Under the pieces are notes generated by a model. It was not told where the DNA came from and did not search any database. It was given only the letters and a program-made list of their open reading frames with translations. Below, piece after piece: positions 57,801 to 64,000 of a DNA stretch of 64,000 bases. The stretch comes from Larus michahellis (lineage: Eukaryota; Chordata; Aves; Charadriiformes; Laridae). The translations under genes and the position numbers were made by a program. The stretch spans positions 3,789,501 through 3,853,500 of the forward strand of contig NC_133917.1 of the NCBI RefSeq assembly GCF_964199755.1. Direction: 5' to 3'. How positions within the stretch are numbered: position 1 is the stretch's first letter; every line of letters begins with the position of its first letter.

Positions 57801-60800
57801 TGAGCACGGTGGCAGGTCCCTCATGGTGGTCCCTACAGTGGGGTGCCCATGGTGGGGCGGGGGGGGGGTGTCCCCCATGGGATGACTCCACCACGGCGTG
57901 GGTGCCCGTGGCGTGGCCCCATCTAGGGTGTCCCCGTGGGGTGTCACCCAAGGCGGGGGGGGGGGGGGTGTGTGTCCCCAAGCGGGGCGTCCCCGTGGGT
58001 GCACTCACCAGCACTGGCGCAGCAGCACCTTGAAGCCGTCGGGGCAGCCGGAGGGGACGGGCAGGTGGAGGCTGTTGCTGCCCACCCCCCAGATGATGGC
58101 CGAGGAGTCCACGTCCTTGTAGGGGATCTCCCCCGTCAGCAGCTCCCACAGCACCACCCCGAAGGACCTGGGGACACCCCCACGGTCCCCGTCACCCACG
58201 ACCCCCGTCGCCCATGGTTGGGCACCCCCAGTGTCCTCCCGCTGTCTCCCACCCTGCCCCGGTGTCCCCTCCCTGCCTCTGCCCATGCTGGTGGCCCCGG
58301 TGTCCCCTGCCCCTCCTGTGGTCCCCGATGTCCCTCATCCCTGTCCTTGCAATGTCCTCACTGGTATCGCCAATGTCCCCCCGTTCCTATTGTCCCCAAC
58401 CCTTCCTGTGCCCCCCGGTGTCCCCAGTGCCTCCCAAAGACCCCCGTCTTGCTGTGTCCCCGGTGCCACCATAGCTCCCTGGTGTCCCTGAGGCTCCCAT
58501 GTCCCCCATGTCCCCGAGGTCCCTGCACCCTCACCAGATGTCAACCTTCTCGGAGACGGGCTCATTGCGGATGACCTCGGGTGCCATCCAGGCCACCGTG
58601 CCAGCGAAGGACATCTTGGTGCTCTTGTCAATGAGCTCCTTGGAGGTGCCGAAGTCCGAGATCTTCACCACGTCGTCGTAGGTGATGAGCATGCTGGGGG
58701 GCACCCGCTCAGCGCCACGCCAATGACACGGGCACGGCACCGCCACCGCATGCAACTGCTATGAGCATCATCGGGTCATGGGCATGCCACCACCACGGGC
58801 ACAACACCATCATGGACATGCCACCACCACAGCACCACCATGGGCATGGCACCACCATGGGCATGCAACTGCCATGAGCATGGTCCCGTCACGGACGTGC
58901 CACCACCATGGCCATGGCACCATCAATGAGCATGGCACCACCAAGGATGTATCATCGCCATGAACATGGCACCACCATGGCCATGGCACCACCAAGAATA
59001 TGTCAGTGCCATGAACATGGCACCACCATGGCCATGGCACCACCAACGCATGGTGGTCCCGTCATGGACATGCCACTACCATGGCCATGGCACCGCCATG
59101 AGCATGGTCCCATCATGGCCATGGCACCACCATGGCCATGGCACCACCAACGCACGGTGGTCCCATCATGGACATGCCACCACCATGGCCATGGCACCAT
59201 CAATGAATATGGCACCACCAAGGACGTATCATCGCCATGAACATGGCACCACCACGGCCATGGCACCACCAAGAATATGTCAGTGCCATGAACATGGCAC
59301 CGCCATGGCCATGGCACCACCAAGAATATGTCAGTGCCATGAACATGCCACCACCATGGCCATGGCACCATCATGGACATGCAACTGCCATGAGCATGAT
59401 CCCATCATGGACATGCCACCACCATGGACATGGCACCACCATGGGCATGCAATTGCTATGGGCATGGAACCACCGTGGGGATGGCACTGACATGGTCATA
59501 CAACTGTCATGGACATGCAACCACCATGTTCATTGCACTGCCACACGCATGCCACTGTCATGGAGATGTCACCGCCATGGAGATGTCACCGCCATGGACA
59601 CACAGCCACCATAGACATGGCACTGCTGCAGGTGTGCAACTGCCATGGGCATTGCATTACCATGGGCACCACCATGGCCATGGTACCACCAAGGACATGT
59701 CACCACCATGAACATGTCATCACCATGGCCATGGCACCACCAATGCATGGCGGTCCCGTCATAGACATGCCACCACCATGGATGGACATGCCACCACCAT
59801 GGTCATGCAACTGCCATGAGCATGGTCCCGTCATGGACATGCCGCCACCATGGATGGACATGCCACCACCATGGTCATGCAACTGCCATGAGCATGGTCC
59901 CGTCATGGACATGCCACCACCACGGATGGACATGCCACCACCATGGTCATGCAACTGCCATGAGCATGGTCCCGTCATGGACACACCACCACCAGGGTTA
60001 CAGCACCGTCACCACCACGGCCATGGCACCACCAGTGGGCATGGCACCACCATGGCCATGGCACCACCATGGGCATGCAACTGTCACCGACGCGCAACCA
60101 TTGAGGACAATGTACCACCATGGGCATGGCACTGCCATGATCATGCAACCGCCACATGCATGTCCCCGCCACGGGCACGGCACCATCACGAGCACGTCAC
60201 CGCCTGGGGCACCCCCCCCTCCCCAGCACCCGTGGGTGCTCCCTGAGCCCCCAGCCCCGCTCACTTGGGCGACTTGAGGTCGCGGTGGATGATCTTGTGG
60301 AGGTGCAGGTAGTTCATGCCGCCGGCGATGCCCATGGACCAGTCGACGAGGAGGGAGGGGGTGACCTTGCGCCCGGCGCGCAGCACCTCGTAGAGCTGGC
60401 CCTGGGCGCAGAACTCCATGATGATGCAGTAGCAGGGTGCCTGGGTGCACACACCCCTGCGGGCACAGCGGCACCCTCAGCACCCGCCGCCTGGCCAGCC
60501 GGGGCACCCAGCAGCACCCGGGCAACCAGCTGCACCAGGGCACCCAACATCGCCAGGACACCCAACTTCTCTAGGGCACCCAAATTCTCCAGGGCACTCA
60601 GCTTCACCAAGGCACCCAACTTCACCAGAGCACCCAACTTCTCTAGGGCACCCAGCTTCTCCAGGACACCCAACTTCTCTAGGGCACCCAGCTTCTCCAG
60701 GACACCCAACTTCACCGGGGCACCCAATTTCTCTAGGGCACCCAACTTCTCCACAGCACCCAACTTCTCTAGGGCACCCAGTTTCTCCAGCACCCCCAAC

Positions 60801-63447
60801 TTACTTCTCCAGGACACCCAACTTCTCTAGGGCATCCAACATCTCCACAGCACCCAACATCTCCAGGGCACCTGGCTTCACCAGAGCACCCAAATTCTCC
60901 AGGGCACACAATTTCTCTAGGGCACCCAACATCTCCACAGCACCCAACTTCTCTAGGGCACCCAACTTCTCCAGGACACCCAACTTCTCCAGGACATTCA
61001 GCTTCTCTAGGGCACCCATCTACACTCAGGTCCCCATCAGCACCCATCAGCACTGGGGCACCAAGCCCCCCCGTGTTAGCACCAGGAGCACCCGTCTTCA
61101 CCATGGGCACCCCTCTGCACCCAGAGACCCGGTAGCACCGGGGCACCCATCTGAGTTGGGGCACCCACCTGCAGCCGGGCACCCATCGGCGCCGGAGCAC
61201 CAGGCCACCCGTCTGCACCCACGTCACCCTGTGCCAGGAGTGCCCCGTCTGTGACAGACCTGTCCCCTGTGTGGCTGTCCCCTGTGCCACGTGTGGGACG
61301 TGCCAGTGTGTCCCGTGTCCATGCCGTGTCCTGCCCACCCAGGTCCATGCCATGCTGCTCTGCCCCACGCCCATGCCATGGCCGGGACCTCTGTGCCTGT
61401 CGCATGGCGTGGCCGTGCCTGTGACCATGCCATGGCCATGGCCATGCTCATGGCGTGTCTATGTTCATGGCATGTCCGTGCCCCATGCCCATGGCATGTC
61501 CATGTTCATGCTCACGGCGTGTCCATGCCCCGTGCCCATGGTTCTCCCCATGCCCATGGCGTGTCCATGTTCATGCTCACGGCGTGTCCATGCCCCGTGC
61601 CCATGGTTCTCCCCATGCTCACGGCGTGTCCATGCCCCATGCCCATGGTGCTCCCCATGCTCACGGCGTGTCCATGTTTATGCTCACAGTGCGTCCATGC
61701 CCCGTGCCCATGGTGTTCCCCATGCTCATGGCGTGTCCATACCCCGTGCCCATGGTGTTCCCCATGCCCCATGCCCATGGTGCTCCCCATGCCCATGGCG
61801 TGTCCATGCCCTGTGCCCATGGTGCTCCCCATGCCCATGGCACGTCCATGGCCCGTGCCATGTTCATGCCCATGCCATGGCCATGACCTCTATGCTTGTA
61901 CCTGCGGCATGTCCATGCTCATGCCATGTTCGTGCTTGTGCCCATGGCGTGTCCATGCCCCGTGCCCGTGCTGTTCCCCATGCCCATGGCGTGTCCATGG
62001 CCCTCGCTGTGTCCATGCCCGTGCCATGTCCATGCCTCCATCCCTCATGCCCATGGCATGTCCATGCCCCACACCGTGTCCATGCCCATGCTGTGTCTGT
62101 GCCCTGTGCCCGTGGTGTTCTCCAGGCCCCATACCCATGATCTCCATGCCCCATGCCCACGGCTTGCTCATGCCATGTCCATGTTCCATGCCCCACGCCA
62201 TGTCCATGCCCCGCGCCCATGGTGTTCCCCATGACCATGCCTTGTCCATGCCACAACCACACTCCATGCCCATGGTATGCCCATGGCATGCCCATGGTGT
62301 CCCCACACCCATCCCATGACCATGCCGTGTCCATGCTGTGCCCATGGTGTCCCCATGCTCATCCCACGCCCATGCTGTGTCCGTGCTCTGCCCATGGTGT
62401 CCCCAAGCCCATGGTGTCCCCATGCCCATCCCATGCCCACACTGTGTCCATGCCATGTCCATGGTGTCCCCACACCCCTCCCATGACCATGCCATGTCCA
62501 AGGTGTCCCTGTGCCCATCCCATGCCCACACCATGTCCATGCTCTGCCCATGGTGTCCCCACGCCCATCCCATGACCATGCCGTGTCCATGCTGTGCACA
62601 TGGTGTCCCTGTGCCCATGGTGTCCCTGTGCCCATCTCATGACCATGCTGTGTCCGTGCTGTGCCCATGGTGTCCCCATGCCCATCTCATGACCATGCTG
62701 TGTCCGTGCTGTGCCCATGGTGTCCCCATGCCCATCTCATGACCATGCTGTGTCCGTGCTGTGCCCATGGTGTCCCCATGCCCATGGTGACCCCATGCCC
62801 ATCCCACAACCATGCTGTGCCCATGGTGTCCCCAAGCCCATGGTGACCCCAAGCCCATCCCATGTCCTACACTGTGTCCATGGTGTCCCCATGGTGTCCC
62901 CACGTCCATCCCATGACCATGCCGTGTCCTTGGTCTCCCCAAGCCCATGGTGTCCCCGTGTCCATGGTGTCCCCATGCCCATGGTGTCCCTGGGCCCATC
63001 CCATGACCACGCCGTGTCCTTGGTCTCCCCAAGCCCATGGTGTTCCTGTGCCCATGGTGTCCCCGTGCCCATCCCACGACCATGCCATGTCCTTGGTCTC
63101 CCCAAGCCCATGGTGTCCCCGTGCCCATGGTGTCCCCGTGCCCACCCCATGACCATGCCGTGTCCTTGGTGTCCCCAATCCCCTGGTGTCCCCATGCCCA
63201 TGGTGTCCCCAAGCCTGTGCCCAATCCCGTCCCGCGCCCCGCGCCAGCAGCACCCGCGCTCACTTGAAGGTGATGATGTTGGGGTGCTTGAGCTTGCGCA
63301 GGTGCTTGATGTCGGTCTCCTTCAGGTCCCGCACCTTCTTGACGGCCACCTCCTCCCCGTGGAAGCGGCCCAGGAAGACGGCGCCCTGCGCCCCGCTGCC
63401 CACCCACTGCAGGTCCAGGATCTCCTCGAACGGCACCTCCCAGGGGT
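42775..63447 (-). CDS. MAP3K12: Mitogen-activated protein kinase kinase kinase 12 (DLK), 12 visible coding exons, 5' end outside window
   Basis: DLK is a mixed-lineage MAP3K that activates JNK and p38 cascades through MKK4/MKK7 in axon injury and neuronal stress. From 5' to 3' the exons are 63264-63447, 60265-60456, 58535-58693, 58009-58167, 57461-57569, 52570-52679, 52190-52306, 50275-50412, 48418-48865, 47312-47382, 44779-45040 and 42775-42867. They total 2042 nt, about 680 codons including the stop. Domains in order: kinase (GSGAQG loop, VAVKK lysine, HRDLKSPN, DFG, APE), two leucine-zipper helices, a Pro/Gly-rich region, and a conserved acidic C-terminus. Every junction is in phase and no exon is broken. 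The N-terminal exon(s), with the start codon, lie to the right of the window. MAP3K13 is the nearest relative, but the neighbour PCBP2 and the C-terminal wording favour MAP3K12. Confidence 0.96.
42868..44778 (-). other. MAP3K12: MAP3K12 intron before the last exon
   Basis: 1.9 kb, mostly the 43040-44640 array described separately. Splice sites are AAG|G at the 3' side and AAG|GTGATG at the 5' side. Confidence 0.8.
43040..44640 (-). repeat. ~115/155-bp minisatellite, MAP3K12 intron
   Basis: About 13 copies of a complex unit: CCCTTGCTAATCCCTTCC, a G run with CTCAGGGGTCCC, TAGTACGAGCCCTGG, GACCCTGGGGACCCC and CAATGGCACCCAGCCC. Spacing of the CCTTCCCCTTGCT word is about 113-117 bp, or about 150-160 bp where the GGCACCC segment is repeated once more. 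Copies are highly similar, suggesting recent amplification. Confidence 0.93.
44779..45040 (-). CDS. MAP3K12: MAP3K12 exon, C-terminal region with Asp-Gly run
   Basis: 87 codons plus one carried base. Encodes [18 protein letters not shown], a (DG)n run from a coding GACGGG hexanucleotide repeat, then [20 protein letters not shown] and SQGSEIPLD, all recognisable from human DLK. Confidence 0.94.
45090..47250 (-). repeat. 42-bp minisatellite with ~583-bp higher-order repeat, MAP3K12 intron
   Basis: Unit of 42 bp on the + strand: CCAACCACCCATGGACC, ACCACCCTGCACCCATC and CTGGGCTT. About 40-50 copies. A block beginning AGGTGTCCACGCACCC at 45131 is repeated from 45714, about 583 bp later, with near identity. 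Copies right of 46600 are more diverged. Confidence 0.94.
47312..47382 (-). CDS. MAP3K12: MAP3K12 exon, acidic motif
   Basis: 71 bases encoding [19 protein letters not shown] and LRQ plus two bases, matching the [17 protein letters not shown] signature of DLK. Confidence 0.94.
47420..48240 (-). repeat. ~60-bp minisatellite, MAP3K12 intron
   Basis: Units of CCTTCACCCCAGGAAGGAC, AGAGGGGTCCTGACCCCC and AGGATGCACCCATGGGTCC, steps of about 55-65 bp, roughly 13 copies; C-run lengths vary. Confidence 0.9.
48418..48865 (-). CDS. MAP3K12: MAP3K12 exon, Pro/Gly-rich region
   Basis: 448 bases. Starts [19 protein letters not shown], then [19 protein letters not shown], a low-complexity Gly/Pro/Ala stretch, and ends [18 protein letters not shown]. 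Start and end match human DLK closely; the middle is more GC-rich and diverged. The donor is CAG|GTGAGA on the minus strand. Confidence 0.93.
48940..49860 (-). repeat. ~50-bp minisatellite, MAP3K12 intron
   Basis: + strand units of CCAGGAGGGACCCCCATGG, CCAGACCCTGGAATTCC or CCAGACCCTCCAAATCC with C runs; about 18 copies of 45-55 bp, extending in decayed form to 50220. Confidence 0.9.
50275..50412 (-). CDS. MAP3K12: MAP3K12 exon, second zipper end
   Basis: 138 bases encoding [32 protein letters not shown] and [10 protein letters not shown]. Donor CG|GTGCGC is a weaker site. Confidence 0.94.
50470..52130 (-). repeat. ~30-bp minisatellite, MAP3K12 intron
   Basis: + strand units such as GGCCATGGCCATGGGG, TCGATATAGGGCTGG and TAGGTATAGGGTTGG, about 28-32 bp, about 50 copies. 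The right part (51760-52130) uses shorter GGGGTGGCTATAGGGTTGGCC units. Confidence 0.93.
52190..52306 (-). CDS. MAP3K12: MAP3K12 exon, leucine zipper
   Basis: 117 bases encoding [20 protein letters not shown] and [18 protein letters not shown], a heptad helix used for DLK dimerisation. Donor AG|GTGAGG. Confidence 0.95.
52570..52679 (-). CDS. MAP3K12: MAP3K12 exon, start of zipper region
   Basis: 110 bases encoding [18 protein letters not shown] and [16 protein letters not shown]. The minus-strand acceptor (GTGCCGCAG) lies at the very edge of the neighbouring tandem array. Confidence 0.95.
52690..56200 (-). repeat. ~32-bp minisatellite, the largest array in the window (3.5 kb)
   Basis: + strand units GGGCACCCTGGGCACTGG, CTACCACAGGCACT or CTACCATGGGCACT, about 30-33 bp, more than 100 copies. 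Subfamilies change along the array: ACCATGG-rich to about 54100, then GTTACTGCAGGCACC and TATGGCAGGCACTGG types. It fills most of one MAP3K12 intron. Confidence 0.95.
56390..57455 (-). repeat. G-rich minisatellites adjoining the previous array
   Basis: 56440-56950: units of about 85-100 bp with GGGCCCAGGGTGCTGGGTATCC and TGGGGGTCCCTGGGTGTTAG. 56980-57455: shorter units GGGGTGGTGGGGTCCC and GGGTGCCGGGGGTCC of 15-35 bp. The array ends at the donor of the next exon. Confidence 0.9.
57461..57569 (-). CDS. MAP3K12: MAP3K12 exon, end of kinase domain
   Basis: 109 bases encoding [18 protein letters not shown] and [18 protein letters not shown]; contains the conserved Arg of kinase subdomain XI. Donor CAG|GTACCC. 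Confidence 0.95.
57570..58008 (-). other. MAP3K12: MAP3K12 intron, single-copy
   Basis: 439 bases, GC-rich with G runs at 57590-57630 and 57950-57968. No tandem array or other feature seen. Confidence 0.6.
58009..58167 (-). CDS. MAP3K12: MAP3K12 exon, kinase C-lobe
   Basis: 159 bases encoding [38 protein letters not shown] and GFKVLLRQC. Acceptor CCCCAG, donor CTG|GTGAGT. Confidence 0.96.
58168..58534 (-). other. MAP3K12: MAP3K12 intron, mildly repetitive
   Basis: 367 bases with loosely repeated TGTCCCC words on the + strand but no regular array. Confidence 0.6.
58535..58693 (-). CDS. MAP3K12: MAP3K12 exon, activation segment
   Basis: 159 bases encoding [20 protein letters not shown] with the DFG motif, then [19 protein letters not shown] with the APE motif. 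Near-identical to human DLK. Confidence 0.97.
58770..60150 (-). repeat. 12-bp-based minisatellite, MAP3K12 intron
   Basis: + strand units of ATGGCACCACCATGGCC and ATGCCACCACC with 12-bp steps. Longer repeats are embedded: at 59780-59990 a block with ATGGATGGACATGCCACC and GCAACTGCCATGAGC occurs three times. CCATGG palindromes are frequent. Confidence 0.93.
60265..60456 (-). CDS. MAP3K12: MAP3K12 exon, hinge and catalytic loop
   Basis: 192 bases encoding [40 protein letters not shown] and [16 protein letters not shown] with the catalytic Asp and Lys. Donor CCCAA|GTGAGC. Confidence 0.97.
60530..61020 (-). repeat. 18/36-bp minisatellite, MAP3K12 intron
   Basis: + strand units CACCCAACTTCTCTAGGG and CACCCAACTTCTCCAGGA, about 27 copies of 18 bp, partly paired into 36-bp units. 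Lower GC than the other arrays. Confidence 0.93.
61290..63210 (-). repeat. CATG/GTGTCC minisatellite, MAP3K12 intron
   Basis: 61330-62290: units CATGCCCATGGCGTGTCC and CATGGTGCTCCCCATGC. 62290-63210: CCCATGGTGTCCCCATGC and ATCCCATGACCATGC. Steps of about 12-30 bp. A 63-bp segment (CCCATCTCATGACCATGCTG) occurs three times in a row at 62630-62790. Confidence 0.92.
63264..63447 (-). CDS. MAP3K12: MAP3K12 exon, kinase N-lobe (5'-most exon in window)
   Basis: 184 bases encoding [20 protein letters not shown] with the glycine loop, [18 protein letters not shown] with the ATP-binding lysine, and [11 protein letters not shown]. Acceptor GCCCGCAG, donor TTCAA|GTGAGC. Upstream exons (including the start) are outside the window. 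Confidence 0.97.
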
Positions 63448-63469
63448 CTGCGGGCACCCGCCGCACCCC

Positions 63470-63960
63470 CGCCTCAGCACCCCACGGCAGCACCCCCACC
63501 CCCCCGGCACCCCCCCGGCGGCACCCCACGGTGCACCCCCACCCATGGCACCCCCACAGCAGCACCGCCACCCCCACAGCACCCCCACATCAGCACCCCA
63601 CGGTGCACCCCCACCCACGGCACCCCCACGGCGGCACCCAATGGTGCACCCCCACCCCCACAGCACCGCCACATTGGCACCCCCACACCCACAGCACCCC
63701 CACATCGGCACCCCATGGTGCACCCCCACATCAGCACCCCCACATTGGCACCCCCACCCCCACAGCACCCCCACATCGGCACCCCACGGTGCACCCACGC
63801 CTGCAGCACCCCCACATTGGCACCCCCATGCCCACGGCACCCCCACTGCACCCACACCCGCTCCTTTGCCCCCCTGCACCCTCCTTCACCCCATTACACC
63901 CTCCCTGCCCCATAGCACCCTCCTGGCCCCATTACACCCTCCTGGCCCCATAGCAACCTC
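63470..63960 (-). repeat. Minisatellite in the next MAP3K12 intron, window edge
   Basis: + strand units CACCCCCACATCGGCACCCC and ACGGTGCACCCCCACCC, about 16-32 bp, to 63850, then CCCATAGCACCCTCCTGGCC units running to the window edge. Confidence 0.88.
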
Positions 63961-64000
63961 CTTTGCCCCCTTACACCCCCCCTGCCCCATAGGACCCTCT

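Noticed and set aside
58770-60150. Histidine-rich open frames (HHHGHGTT type) on the + strand
   Set aside because: Translation of the CCATGGCACCAC repeat inside a MAP3K12 intron, antisense to the gene; no support as a protein.
63448-64000. MAP3K12 first coding exon or a TARBP2 promoter at the right edge
   Set aside because: Only CACCCC-type repeat is present; neither the DLK N-terminus nor any TARBP2 sequence is recognisable.

Overview
The window is vertebrate chromosomal DNA, most likely from a bird microchromosome. Three things point there: a broken CR1 LINE at the left edge, extreme GC richness with homopolymer G and C runs, and the gene order. I read SP1 (last exon, +), AMHR2 (+), PRR13 (+), PCBP2 (+) and MAP3K12 (-, N-terminal exons beyond the right edge). 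This is the order and orientation I recall for human 12q13.13. CR1 also occurs in crocodilians and turtles, so 'bird' is an inference and no species is proposed.

Layout. 1-385: SP1 intron with a CR1 fragment. 386-705: last SP1 coding exon (third zinc finger and C-terminus). 706-about 6780: SP1 3'UTR, with a 1.9 kb tandem array inside it. 7150-18707: AMHR2, 11 coding exons of a receptor serine/threonine kinase; almost every large intron is a minisatellite. 19240-22510: PRR13, a small proline-rich protein with a tandem array in its 3'UTR. 22565-24115: C-rich intergenic array. 24120-41885: PCBP2, a CpG-island promoter, three KH domains, two alternative terminal exons, and introns free of arrays. 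41920-63447: MAP3K12 (DLK) on the minus strand, ending tail-to-tail with PCBP2 with about 75 bp between poly(A) signals; 12 coding exons are visible, again separated by minisatellites. 63448-64000: more array inside a further MAP3K12 intron.

The genes are functionally unrelated: a transcription factor, the anti-Mullerian hormone receptor, a small nuclear protein, an RNA-binding protein and a neuronal stress kinase. What links them is conserved synteny and the way the sequence is built: outside PCBP2, most non-coding DNA is tandem repeat, with a different unit in nearly every intron. MAP3K12 and PCBP2 exons read without breaks. AMHR2 exons 3 and 11 and PRR13 exon 2 contain apparent one-base frame breaks, mostly in homopolymers, which look like assembly errors rather than gene death. 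I found no operon, CRISPR array, phage or defence system, and no convincing new coding gene. The observations most worth following are the array architecture, the alternating-purine-pyrimidine 30-bp array in AMHR2 intron 6, and the C-rich stretch between the two PCBP2 last exons.
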